Positions 8,239 to 16,575 of a DNA stretch of 36,219 nucleotides are shown piece after piece. Source of the DNA: Candidatus Aminicenantota bacterium (GTDB lineage: Bacteria > Acidobacteriota > Aminicenantia > Aminicenantales > Saccharicenantaceae). The position numbers were made by a program, and so were the translations under genes. A model generated the notes under the pieces. It did no database searches, was not told where the DNA came from, and was given only the letters and a program-made list of their open reading frames with translations. The stretch spans positions 1-36,219 of the forward strand of contig JACIYI010000022.1 in assembly GCA_014360005.1 (NCBI GenBank), written 5' to 3'. The first letter of the stretch is position 1, and the number at the start of each line of letters is the position of its first letter.

Positions 8239-9903
8239 CTACCCTTTGCCGCCAAATGGGCTAGGCTGCTTTGGAGCTTGAGGTTCTTCTGGCTCTTCTA
8301 TGTCAATTGTCTTCTCAAAGGACGGAGAGCTAATTTTGTCTAATACGGATAACTCTGCCTCTGATAGATTGCTTCTGTCTATTTGCCCCTTTATTATGTA
8401 CGTCGCCAAATCTAAATGCCCCTGTTGTAATCCGTACCTATATAGCATATCACTTATATATTTTATTGCCTCATCTTCCTTTTTAATATCCCTCTTAAAG
8501 AAGCCGTCTAAAGCCCTCTTGCTGATTATTTCACTTATTTTTGTCTCTAAGTCTAACGGCTTAAAGCCTTCCTGTGTCCCTGTAAATAAATACAATTTAG
8601 CCAACTCTGCAACATCTGTTTTGAGCTCCATCTCTTGTTTAGGGCTTATTACACCGCTTGCTCTCATATCCTCTATTGTACCCCATGCCTTTTGAGTTAT
8701 AGAGCTAATCTCTTTTAAGCCATAACTTTTAGCCACAGCGTCAGCGTCTCCATTTAACCCCAAACCAGATAAACTCTTGCCTTCAGCTATCTTTTTCTCT
8801 ACATCTGACCTTTGCTTTATGATATCATTAACTAACGTTTTGTAGTATTTATTGTTTAGTTTTGAGGATATTGTAGCAAAAGAAGCTTTAAGCTCTCTCA
8901 GATTGGTTGTTGGGTCTAAAGCAAGCTTTAAATAGTTATCAATAATGGAGAGCTCTTGTTCTGGGGTAAAGCTCGCAGACTTGCCCATAAGAGCCTTTTG
9001 TGTCTCCTCTATAAACGACAGCCCCCTAGTGTACCAGCTTGCATTTATCTTTCCATCTCTGTACAATCTTGTCCAATCCGAGGCAGAATATTTCAGCCTT
9101 CCAGTCTCCTCATATGACGCAATCATATCCATTGCCAAGTCTTCGCTTTGCTGGTTAAACGCTTGCTCTATTTGCCTAATCTCGCTGTTTTTCTGTCCCT
9201 CTAGATATTCTATATCCTTTTGGTCTAGATACTCATTAGGCTCTGGTAGCTTGTAGTTCTGAGGGTCGGATTGTATTTTGGCAAGCTCGGTGTTGATTAT
9301 GGCGCTCCTCATATACTCTGATTGCATCTTTTTGTAGGCAGAGTACTTCATTCCTGGAGGTGGAGTGTCATCTGCAAATAAATTCTTTAGCTCGTCTATG
9401 TTACCCTCGTTTGCATACATTGTGGCAGTCTCTACAAACTTGCCTATGGCTATATCATTCTGTCGTTCTACTATTCCAGCAGAGACCTCTATGTCAAGAT
9501 TGGCAGAGTGTAAGCTCCACCACTCATCGAAACGAGAAGCTACTTCATCATCTTTTAATGTATTTCTTACAGCGCTGTATACCTTCTGCTTGCTCTGTTC
9601 CCATATTTCTGCTGCCTTTTCAGGCTCAGCTTGCAGAGCCTCTTGGGCGGCCTTAGCTGCCTCTTTCATCGCTTGAGCTCTCGCATATGAGAACTCTATA
9701 GCCATGCGCTTTTCTGCTTCCTTTTTGGCTAATTTGAACATATCGCTAGCAAGCCAGTATGCGCGCTGGCCAGTTTCCTGTAAGGTCTGTGCGCCGAACG
9801 CTTCAGCCTTTGCCGAGTCGTCCATTGAGTATTGTGCTTTAGCTTCCCCAACATCTGCCGTTGGAAGTTGTTGCTGGTCGTATGTAGGTATTTTTTTAGC
9901 CAT
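8239..9903 (-). CDS. Internal virion protein (T7 gp15-like position)
   Basis: This 554-aa protein is largely alpha-helical and hydrophilic, rich in A, E, K and Q, with long amphipathic runs (for example residues 55-100). There is no signal peptide. The C-terminus is proline-rich (E-E-P-E-E-P-Q-A-P-K-Q-P). It lies directly between the gp14-like and gp16-like genes, which is the place of the T7 gp15-type ejection protein. It likely forms part of the inner core or ejectosome. The start ATG at 9903 follows a good GGAGGTGG site. Assignment rests on order, size and composition rather than recognised motifs. Confidence 0.75.
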   Translation of the reverse strand: MAKKIPTYDQQQLPTADVGEAKAQYSMDDSAKAEAFGAQTLQETGQRAYWLASDMFKLAKKEAEKRMAIEFSYARAQAMKEAAKAAQEALQAEPEKAAEIWEQSKQKVYSAVRNTLKDDEVASRFDEWWSLHSANLDIEVSAGIVERQNDIAIGKFVETATMYANEGNIDELKNLFADDTPPPGMKYSAYKKMQSEYMRSAIINTELAKIQSDPQNYKLPEPNEYLDQKDIEYLEGQKNSEIRQIEQAFNQQSEDLAMDMIASYEETGRLKYSASDWTRLYRDGKINASWYTRGLSFIEETQKALMGKSASFTPEQELSIIDNYLKLALDPTTNLRELKASFATISSKLNNKYYKTLVNDIIKQRSDVEKKIAEGKSLSGLGLNGDADAVAKSYGLKEISSITQKAWGTIEDMRASGVISPKQEMELKTDVAELAKLYLFTGTQEGFKPLDLETKISEIISKRALDGFFKRDIKKEDEAIKYISDMLYRYGLQQGHLDLATYIIKGQIDRSNLSEAELSVLDKISSPSFEKTIDIEEPEEPQAPKQPSPFGGKG

Positions 9904-9921
9904 CTCTCCACCTCCTCCTAG

Positions 9922-10569
9922 CTAAAACGGCAAAGCAATGGGGTGACTTGGGGGGAGCGTGCGTGGCGACTGCGTTAAGAGCGTCCCAGTAGGCTCGTAT
10001 GGTATAGATAGGGCTGTCGATGTTCCCGGTTGCGTTGTTAACTTCTGTTTAAATGGGTTTTTAAATAAACCCAACTCTATTCCAGACATATACGCCTGGC
10101 CCAACCCTGTAGCCATAGTAGAGATTGTCCCAAACTTAGCAGAACGCTCATAAATGTCCGCCGACGCCAACAGGCTGTATGCCTTTCTTCTATACTGCTC
10201 CGCCTCAGACCACTTTTTGCCAGAAGCCACATCATATTCTGACATCTTTAACATTCTATCCATTTCTATCTTTTTAGCCGTCTCTGACGCCATAGTCAAT
10301 GGGGTTCCTGTGGACGTCGAATATCCAGCAGAGGCGTACGCAGCTCTCTGTTCAGCCAACAGCTTGGCGCCCATCTTTCTTATAAGAGCAGCCTCATAAG
10401 ACCCACGTTCTATAATCGCCTCGGCTTCCTTTTCTGTAAGCCTAGCGTTCTCATCGAATGCCCTAGACTGTATTCTGGCTTCTGCCGCCTGTGCCCCAGC
10501 CGCCTTTGCTTGGGCTGACGCCTGCATAAAGGTTGAGGCAAGTTGCATTGCTACTGGAGCCCAACTCAT
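9922..10569 (-). CDS. Internal virion protein (T7 gp14-like)
   Basis: I chose the ATG at 10569 (MSWAPVAMQLASTF). It overlaps the stop of the upstream gene as ATGA, rather than the longer frame that would start inside that gene. This gives 215 aa. The N-terminus is hydrophobic/alanine-rich, followed by a helical Q/A/E-rich middle and A-A-Y-A-S-A-G-Y-S-T-S-T-G-T-P, a pattern common in podovirus gp14-type and related internal core proteins. It probably enters the outer membrane or envelope at ejection. The C-terminus is proline/threonine-rich. Family recognition is moderate; gene order supports it. Confidence 0.78.
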   Translation of the reverse strand: MSWAPVAMQLASTFMQASAQAKAAGAQAAEARIQSRAFDENARLTEKEAEAIIERGSYEAALIRKMGAKLLAEQRAAYASAGYSTSTGTPLTMASETAKKIEMDRMLKMSEYDVASGKKWSEAEQYRRKAYSLLASADIYERSAKFGTISTMATGLGQAYMSGIELGLFKNPFKQKLTTQPGTSTALSIPYEPTGTLLTQSPRTLPPSHPIALPF

Positions 10570-10976
10570 GGTTTCATCACCACCATAAACGTTTTGCCGG
10601 CAAATGCGCCGCCCAAATGATAAAATATACCAATCGGCTCTGTAAAACCTAGCCAATGGATAAACCTTCTGTGCGTGTCGTTATCCATGTCGTACGACGC
10701 AGTGAGTGTTCTTATATTGTTCTCTTCCGCAAGCTGTGTAAGTTTTTTGCGTATAATCTTGCATGCTGTTATGTAGTTCTCGATAAAACCATCGCCTGTC
10801 ACTAGCCACGCCTCCGCTATGCCTCCAGATGATATACGCAACCCACCACACGCTATAGGGAGACCATCTAGCATTATTGTGACCCCCGGTATAGTGTCGT
10901 CATCTAGCGACACATTTTTTGGATTAACGCCAAGACACTCTAAGTGTTTTGCTCGATATTCAACAACCTCAATCAT
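10566..10976 (-). CDS. GNAT-fold protein, T7 gp13-like position
   Basis: This 136-aa protein resembles the GNAT-like proteins found between tail tubular protein B and the internal proteins in T7-supergroup phages. Features include an early Y-R-A-K-H, a strand-rich middle (P-I-A-C-G-G-L-R-I) and a late D-x-D-N-D-T-H-R-R-F-I-H-W-L-G-F, which matches the typical GNAT end motif where a helix precedes a G-F. In phages these proteins are thought to help assembly or to be minor virion proteins. Catalytic acetyltransferase activity is not shown. Its start overlaps the end of the nozzle gene by 4 bp, and its stop overlaps the gp14-like start by 4 bp. Confidence 0.78.
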   Translation of the reverse strand: MIEVVEYRAKHLECLGVNPKNVSLDDDTIPGVTIMLDGLPIACGGLRISSGGIAEAWLVTGDGFIENYITACKIIRKKLTQLAEENNIRTLTASYDMDNDTHRRFIHWLGFTEPIGIFYHLGGAFAGKTFMVVMKP

Positions 10977-13456
10977 TGCGGCAACACCAACCTTAAGATT
11001 ATAGCCGTTATCCCCATGGGATAAGGCTCATCTTGGACAATTGTGATGTACTGCCCATACTCTGACGGAGCATCTACAAGTATTGGTTGCGTATCTCCAG
11101 AGAATAGGGTAGGTTGCACAACTAGCGGATTTCCACTCTTACCAACATAAGGGATACGCCTTACGTCGTTCTCACTAAATCCGACATAACCACCAACCGT
11201 GTTGACTAATCGCAGTATGGCGTGGACTGTTCGGCGGATAACCCCCTGAGTTGTTTCTGGAGGCGTGGCGTGTTCTATGTTAATTGTTTTTAATGTGCTG
11301 GTATAGTTTAAACCAACCCACACGTTGCTTGCCGCGTCGTCTAATGTAATTGTACCATTAGATACAACTCTATCTCCAATATATTTACCATCTGCTACAA
11401 CCGCAACGGTTTCTCCTTCGAGGTAAGACAGCCCAAATATTGTAGTTGCTGGAGCACCCAGATATTGAGCAGCGCAATCTGCATATACAGAGTTGTCGAG
11501 TGTTCCATCCCAGTCAACTATATATTCAATATATCTCTTCTCTTCACCATTTATTGTTCTTTTTACAACCAGCCATAATTCGCCTGGTATGGCTGCGATG
11601 CTTTCTACAAAACTCTGCCCCGCAGATGTAGACGTGATGTGCCTGTGCCACGAATACACCTTATGCTCTGGGACGTAAGTTAGCCCAAGCAAAACTCCAT
11701 CTTTCCTTTTGCCCCAAACAGACGACCATGGAGATTTGAGATAAGACAGGCACTCTATGCCGTCTCCGCAAATGTGGTCGCTCATGACAGTTAAGTCAAA
11801 TGCATAATACGTATCACTAGCCCAATCGTATTGAATGTGCCTTACTGTTTTTCCGCCCTTTTGAACAAACACGGCGTATCCATTAGCGACAACCGCCTGC
11901 ACGTCTTCGCTACCAAAGTTTGTTTCCCTTCTTAATTTTGGTGGGTTGTCTGGAGAAACATTGCTCCCGTCAAGCACCCACTCGTCGCCAGCAGTGCCGA
12001 CTATCATGTTGCCCTTAGAGACCAGCCAGATAGCCGTGTTAACCTCGCTAGCTATAGGCTGAAGGTCAAGGGCGTCAGTTGCCTCTCCATCTCCAATGTC
12101 AAAGTTGGAGTAGTCGTCGGTCTTAGATGCCCAAATCCTATTTGGAGCGGCGTACGTTCCACCGAACCACAACCTACCATCGTGGAATGTTATGCTTCTT
12201 GGAAAACCAGTAGTATAACTCCATGCCCCTAAAGCCCAACTGTATGTTGGCTGGTCTAGCCATCTTAAAGTAGACATAAGAACTCCGGTCACTTGTGTAG
12301 GGGATGTATATCCTGTTATCTTTATATATCCCACCCTCACAGACTTCTTAACCCTGAAGTTCCACGTTATTTCACTTCGTGCGTTTTCTGTGTATATTCT
12401 AAATTTAGGCAAAACACCACTAGATACACCAAGGTCTTCCGCCCTAGTTTCACCCTCAATTGTTGTGTTTATTCTGTCGTCTATGGCGTAATAATTGCGC
12501 CATGTTGTACCATTGTCTATAGAAAACTGCAAATACCAAATTTCCCCCACTGGGGCATCGCTAAACGTTGCCCTAAATTCCCACTCCCCATCAACATCCC
12601 ATGGGCTAGAAGCCCACGGAGTGCCGTTGCCACCATGCACCCCAGACGACAAACTCTCCGCCTCAACAACGTACCTCACCTTTATCCACCTATCTATATC
12701 TGTGTCTGTGAAAATGGGCTCGCTTGCGGTAACCGTTACGGTGTCCCCTATCTGCCCACTCCCACCAGTTATAGTTATAGTGCCATCTAATGTCCCCACT
12801 CCCTGAACAAAGCTCTCATCAAGGAAGGGACCATTCCTAAACTCGAACTTTTCTATCCTCCAGTTAGTATTAGAAAATCTTGAAAGCTTCTGCGGAGGAT
12901 AGTCTGGGTGTACCATAAACAACACGTCAGCAGATTGGGCGTATTTAATCAAGTCTAAATCTTCAGAAGCATATGGAGAGTATATTTCCAGAATGTCATC
13001 TTGTACCCAATAGGTTTCCCAGTTTGCCCCTACACCGGGCTCGTTGTCGGCTGTAGAAGTATGGTCTAATATACACCTATATACTAGCCCGCCATTATTG
13101 ACATAATCATAAGCCTTATATTCGGTGCTTACTGCCCACGGGTCTGTTGTCGATGTTGTGTGTATTATGTGTCCGCCATCTACACATACTCTCATATAGT
13201 GGTCGCCGAACTCCAATATATAGCTTTGTTCATTAGAAAAAATAAACGGAATAAGCCTAGTCTGTTTTGAACTGTCCTTGACTTCACTTACAAACCTAGT
13301 CCCAGGTCTACGCACAACGCCACCTGTAGGTAGAACTATAAAATTCTCCAACGTAAGGCAACCGTTGTAGTATCTGTCTACGTCGGTTCTACCCAACATA
13401 TTTGGTGATAGCTCGCCTGCTGTGAAGTTTGTCAAGAAGTGGTCAAACATTTTCAT
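10973..13456 (-). CDS. Tail tubular protein B / tail nozzle (T7 gp12-like)
   Basis: The 827-aa size matches podovirus nozzle proteins. The N-terminal signature is typical: N-F-T-A-G-E-L-S-P, G-R-T-D, Y-Y-N-G-C-L-T-L-E-N-F-I-V-L-P-T-G-G-V-V-R-R-P-G-T-R-F-V in short segments, then L-I-P-F-I-F-S-N-E-Q-S-Y-I-L-E-F-G. A mid-protein block with T-F-H-D-G-R-L-W-F-G-G-T, N-R-I-W-A-S-K-T and D-Y-S-N-F is also characteristic. It forms the distal tail tube below protein A. GAGGTGG precedes the ATG at 13456. Confidence 0.92.
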   Translation of the reverse strand: MKMFDHFLTNFTAGELSPNMLGRTDVDRYYNGCLTLENFIVLPTGGVVRRPGTRFVSEVKDSSKQTRLIPFIFSNEQSYILEFGDHYMRVCVDGGHIIHTTSTTDPWAVSTEYKAYDYVNNGGLVYRCILDHTSTADNEPGVGANWETYWVQDDILEIYSPYASEDLDLIKYAQSADVLFMVHPDYPPQKLSRFSNTNWRIEKFEFRNGPFLDESFVQGVGTLDGTITITGGSGQIGDTVTVTASEPIFTDTDIDRWIKVRYVVEAESLSSGVHGGNGTPWASSPWDVDGEWEFRATFSDAPVGEIWYLQFSIDNGTTWRNYYAIDDRINTTIEGETRAEDLGVSSGVLPKFRIYTENARSEITWNFRVKKSVRVGYIKITGYTSPTQVTGVLMSTLRWLDQPTYSWALGAWSYTTGFPRSITFHDGRLWFGGTYAAPNRIWASKTDDYSNFDIGDGEATDALDLQPIASEVNTAIWLVSKGNMIVGTAGDEWVLDGSNVSPDNPPKLRRETNFGSEDVQAVVANGYAVFVQKGGKTVRHIQYDWASDTYYAFDLTVMSDHICGDGIECLSYLKSPWSSVWGKRKDGVLLGLTYVPEHKVYSWHRHITSTSAGQSFVESIAAIPGELWLVVKRTINGEEKRYIEYIVDWDGTLDNSVYADCAAQYLGAPATTIFGLSYLEGETVAVVADGKYIGDRVVSNGTITLDDAASNVWVGLNYTSTLKTINIEHATPPETTQGVIRRTVHAILRLVNTVGGYVGFSENDVRRIPYVGKSGNPLVVQPTLFSGDTQPILVDAPSEYGQYITIVQDEPYPMGITAIILRLVLPQ

Positions 13457-13457
13457 G

Positions 13458-14030
13458 CTACCACCTCACGTCTGTATATGGCGTTGTTATTTCCGGTTGA
13501 TATTTCCTCATTCCAGCATCAGCAGATAGAGCGTCAGTTAATGTCTTCTCATAGAGTTGATATGACAAGCTAGCCAGCTCTGTGCTCCCTGTAAGGCTTA
13601 CCGCTATCTGTGACGCTATCAAATAAGCCAAAGCAGCCCTAGCTTTTGCTGGTATATCCATTAACGTTAGCGTAGCGTGTATGTACGTCAACGTTATCTC
13701 TGGCTCGTTTGCATGTATTGTGCTCCCCACAAACTCCCAGTCTTCAGTCTCGGCTACAGTCTTCGATGTGTCCTGTAACCCACGCAGGAAATCTGACGGA
13801 AGGTCAAACTCATATGCGTAGCCGTCCGTTGGCGTGTTCCCGTTGTTCGTGAGCTTTTTGGTTTTGGTTGCAAACGACCAATCAGCCTCTCCTAGAAATT
13901 CCCAAAAGCACTCATAAAAAACTTGGGAGCAAGCCCTAGCTTCTTTACTGTCATCAGTTAAAGATGTGATGTTGCTTACTCCCAAGAAGGTCAACGCTCT
14001 ATTGCATATAGAAACAGCATCTAAAGCCAT
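13458..14030 (-). CDS. Tail tubular protein A / adaptor (T7 gp11-like)
   Basis: The 190-aa product shows the gp11 family pattern: I-C-N-R-A-L-x-x-L-G at the start, then D-D-S-K-E-A-R-A-C and W-S-F-A-T-K, then Y-E-F-D-L-P-S-D-F-L-R. The ring of this protein joins the portal to the nozzle. It lies directly upstream of the nozzle gene with 1 bp between. The ATG at 14030 has AAGGTGGTGA upstream. Identification from motifs and order is strong. Confidence 0.9.
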   Translation of the reverse strand: MALDAVSICNRALTFLGVSNITSLTDDSKEARACSQVFYECFWEFLGEADWSFATKTKKLTNNGNTPTDGYAYEFDLPSDFLRGLQDTSKTVAETEDWEFVGSTIHANEPEITLTYIHATLTLMDIPAKARAALAYLIASQIAVSLTGSTELASLSYQLYEKTLTDALSADAGMRKYQPEITTPYTDVRW

Positions 14031-14052
14031 TTATGTCACCACCTTTGAGTGG

Positions 14053-14074
14053 GGGAGGCGGTTCCCCGCCTCCC
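14053..14074 (-). terminator. GC hairpin with GGAA loop between structural genes
   Basis: A perfect 9-bp stem (GGGAGGCGG with CCGCCTCCC) is closed by a GGAA (GNRA) tetraloop on the coding strand, just after the 135-aa gene and before the adaptor gene. No T-run follows, so full termination is doubtful. It may partly terminate, or protect the 3' end of the very abundant capsid message. Confidence 0.6.
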
Positions 14075-14082
14075 TATAATAA

Positions 14083-14490
14083 CTACTCAAGCACATACAT
14101 TACCATCAGCTTTATGGTGCCTGTTGCAGCACCGCCAGCAAGAGTTAGAGTTATATTCTCTGTAGCGCTCAAGGCTTTAAACAGGTTGTCTATTTTGTCG
14201 AACTCCGCAGAACCAGCAGTAGACGTGTCAGTCGCAGACAAATATTTATCTGCGGTTGTCCCATCACCCACAGCCAAAGTAGTTGAAGCCCCGAGAGCAT
14301 CAAAGTAGAGCTTACCTCCAAGTATCTTTGCGCCCTTCGGAACAGGCATCATAACTATAGTGCTCCCGGCAGCCAAAGAGCTGGCCTCATATTCATCAAA
14401 CGACACCTTCACCCTAGCGTTCCAAGTCCCAGGGTCAAGGATATCGCCTCCATCAAACTTGGTCTTGTTAACTCCGTATACCGTCGCCAT
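14083..14490 (-). CDS. Small structural protein downstream of the major capsid gene
   Basis: The 135-aa protein is rich in A, T, G and S with alternating hydrophobic residues, suggesting a beta-sandwich. Segments such as S-T-I-V-M-M-P-V-P-K-G-A-K-I and L-A-V-G-D-G-T-T-A-D-K-Y-L look like small head decoration or head-associated proteins seen after capsid genes. It lies 29 bp after the capsid stop, followed by a strong hairpin, which suggests co-expression at high level with the capsid. GGGGGTG precedes the ATG. A capsid decoration role is inference. Confidence 0.75.
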   Translation of the reverse strand: MATVYGVNKTKFDGGDILDPGTWNARVKVSFDEYEASSLAAGSTIVMMPVPKGAKILGGKLYFDALGASTTLAVGDGTTADKYLSATDTSTAGSAEFDKIDNLFKALSATENITLTLAGGAATGTIKLMVMYVLE

Positions 14491-14519
14491 TATTTAACAC
14501 CCCCTTAATAGCCTAATCC

Positions 14520-15395
14520 CTAGGACTCGGCGCAGAGTATCTTGCCAACGCCCTCTTCCTGCATGCGGGTGGCACCCATTCCGAGCCAAGCCTGGACTAG
14601 CAAAGCCTGCCCCTTCTGAGGAATTGGGTCTATAGACGCCCCTATTTCCCTTCCAACGCCAAGAAGCATTGCGTTCTTGTGCCAGAAGAGACACTCACGA
14701 TAGCCATTCCCGTCTGTGGATAGCTTGTTGCTCTTGATAAACTTAAACCCAAGGAAGGTATCCAAGTCTCCAGCCACAAGGGCTTTGACGGTGTTGTAGT
14801 CAGCAGAAGACACCTCAGTAGTGCTCAAGAGTTCTATAAGCTGCTTGGGCGCTATGACAATGTATCTTTCATCATCGGGAACCTCGTTAGCGTCAAGCAG
14901 CTCTTTAGCTGCCAACAGCTTGTCGATGTTCATTCCGGTTGCACCAGTAGAACCAACATCTACAGCAACAGTCATATTGCTATCAAACGGGACAATCGTG
15001 TCGCCCTTTTCGCCCGTGTAGGCATTGCCAAGAGCAGCAGAGATTATTTCTGAATCAATAGCCCTATTCAACGCCATTGCAAAATTCATTGCGTAAGCAT
15101 TAGTGGGGTTATTGAGTATCTTATATAGGTCTTCCTGGTCAATATAGTCGGCGACATATTTGTCAACCACAGAGACACGCCGTCTCTTATGTGGAGTGTT
15201 GGCAACCTCAAGGTCAGCATGCCTAGTGGTTTTGGTGGTTGCCTCAACGGCGGCTATCTGGTCAAAGAACGCATACTTGCCATCAACCGGCTCTAACCTC
15301 ACTGCATCACGCAGTTTACTCTTTGTCTGTTGGTACAATATCTCGATGCCCGACTTATACTGTTGTACCATCGCATTCGTGATTTCGACAGACAT
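14520..15395 (-). CDS. Major capsid protein
   Basis: The 291-aa product follows the scaffold gene and precedes the tail genes. Recognisable elements include an early V-Q-Q-Y-K-S-G-I-E-I-L-Y-Q-Q-x-x-S-K-L-R, then H-K-R-R-R-V-S and Y-V-A-D-Y-I-D-Q-E-D, then A-M-N-F-A-M-A-L-N-R-A-I-D-S. This matches podovirus HK97-fold capsid proteins of the group with separate scaffolds. Codon choice is more biased and the ribosome site (GGGGAGCTG) is good, as for a highly expressed protein. No cleaved prodomain is evident. Confidence 0.88.
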   Translation of the reverse strand: MSVEITNAMVQQYKSGIEILYQQTKSKLRDAVRLEPVDGKYAFFDQIAAVEATTKTTRHADLEVANTPHKRRRVSVVDKYVADYIDQEDLYKILNNPTNAYAMNFAMALNRAIDSEIISAALGNAYTGEKGDTIVPFDSNMTVAVDVGSTGATGMNIDKLLAAKELLDANEVPDDERYIVIAPKQLIELLSTTEVSSADYNTVKALVAGDLDTFLGFKFIKSNKLSTDGNGYRECLFWHKNAMLLGVGREIGASIDPIPQKGQALLVQAWLGMGATRMQEEGVGKILCAES

Positions 15396-15461
15396 TTTTA
15401 TCAGCTCCCCTTTTTTAGTTTATGGTGTTTGCAGGGTATCCCTTTCGGGGCCTGATAAAAT

Positions 15462-15478
15462 GCTAGGCTTTCCCTAGC
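15462..15478 (-). terminator. Possible leaky terminator after scaffold gene
   Basis: On the coding strand a 6-bp stem (GCTAGG with CCTAGC, loop of five) overlaps the scaffold stop codon and is followed by ATTTTAT. The stem is short, and the capsid gene must be read downstream, so at most this is a partial terminator or a processing point that sets scaffold-to-capsid ratio. Confidence 0.35.
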
Positions 15479-16334
15479 TTCCAAACGCTAGCTCGTGTAA
15501 TCTCTTGAACTTCTTAACCGCTTCTTCGTGTGCTGGGTTCATCGGGTCTTGTAAGGCTTGTATAAACTCTGGGTCCGTCTTAAGCTTGGCTAGTTCAGCT
15601 TTGGCGTCGGCACTATGTCCACTCATCGCGGGAAGGGCTGATAGCGTATCTTCCCCTAACATCTTGCCAACCTTGTTGAACAGCCGTATAACTCTTGGGT
15701 CATTGCCTAGTCCAGCGTTTAGTAGTTCCATTGTTTCCTCGTCCGCTAGCGCTTGCACTGCTCGCCTTGCTACTTCTAGTTCTTTATCAAAATCCTTGCC
15801 CCATTCTTTTTGGAGCTCGGTTAGAGCAGTCTCTCTTAGCTGCTCTATCTGTTGCTCTAACATCTCTGTAGACTTTTGCTGGAGGTTGTTCCAAAACTCT
15901 CCAAGCGCTTCTACCTGCTGTTTAGTTAGCCCCTTTTGATGTGCGAATTGCTTAAATTCGTTTAATATTTCTTCGTCTGCCCCTTCGATTTTGACATCGT
16001 ATCCATCTGGGGTATCAGGGCGCCCTATTGCACGATAAAACAAGTCCCACTCTTCCTGTGGTGAGTCTGGCTTTGGGATAGGCACTTTTTCTTTGCCTAT
16101 CAACTTGCTTGCGTTTACTAGCCCCTTAATAGCCTCCTCTACGCTTGTATACTTGCGCACAGTTGGCTCGTTCTTTAGTTCGTCTGGCAGGCTCTCCCAC
16201 CACGGTGTGTTGCTTGATGGGCTCTGCGCAACGCCAGCCTGCGCAGGCTCAGCTCCGCCCAATAGCGTTGCTTCTGGTTGCTGTTCTACTCCAGTTTCGA
16301 GTGTCCCACCTTGGGGGTCGAAATCATTCGCCAT
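15474..16334 (-). CDS. Capsid scaffolding protein
   Basis: The 286-aa acidic protein has the typical podovirus scaffold layout. A disordered, Q/G/E-rich N-terminus leads to W-W-E-S-L-P-D-E-L-K-N-E-P-T-V and Y-T-S-V-E-E-A-I-K-G-L-V-N-A, then G-R-P-D-T-P-D-G-Y. A coiled-coil stretch follows (about 130-190, rich in E/Q/L). The C-terminus is short and basic (K-K-F-K-R-L-H-E), as expected for binding the coat protein. It lies directly upstream of the capsid gene. The ATG at 16334 has CGGAGG upstream and overlaps the end of the Bbp19-like gene. Confidence 0.88.
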   Translation of the reverse strand: MANDFDPQGGTLETGVEQQPEATLLGGAEPAQAGVAQSPSSNTPWWESLPDELKNEPTVRKYTSVEEAIKGLVNASKLIGKEKVPIPKPDSPQEEWDLFYRAIGRPDTPDGYDVKIEGADEEILNEFKQFAHQKGLTKQQVEALGEFWNNLQQKSTEMLEQQIEQLRETALTELQKEWGKDFDKELEVARRAVQALADEETMELLNAGLGNDPRVIRLFNKVGKMLGEDTLSALPAMSGHSADAKAELAKLKTDPEFIQALQDPMNPAHEEAVKKFKRLHELAFGS

Positions 16335-16575
16335 TATTTAAAACCTCCGTTTGTAATTTCTTAAAATTCTCTTCACCAAGCATTTCCATTATGTGCATAA
16401 AAACCTCCTGCTTGGCTATGCGTCTATCTGTTTCTCTCACTGAGTCTGGAACATAAGGTGATACATTGTAATAGCAGATATTAGCTAAATCCTTTAACAC
16501 CTCACCCCCTTCTTTGCTTGAAAACGTTATGTAATAATCATGCATTAATGTTTCTAAATCCATGGCACACCTCAC
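16324..16575 (-). CDS. Bbp19-like small phage protein
   Basis: The 83-aa protein shows the pattern F-S-S-x-E-G-G-E-V-L-K-D-L-A-N-I-C, followed by an R-E-T-D-R-R-I-A-K-Q-E-V segment and M-E-M-L-G. This corresponds to the Bbp19 family found beside portal genes in Bordetella phage BPP-1 and relatives, where it carries the same G-x-x-V-L-x-D-L motif. Its function is unknown. The start overlaps the portal stop as ATGA (16575); an inner ATG at 16563 is an alternative. The end overlaps the scaffold start. Confidence 0.8.
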   Translation of the reverse strand: MRCAMDLETLMHDYYITFSSKEGGEVLKDLANICYYNVSPYVPDSVRETDRRIAKQEVFMHIMEMLGEENFKKLQTEVLNNGE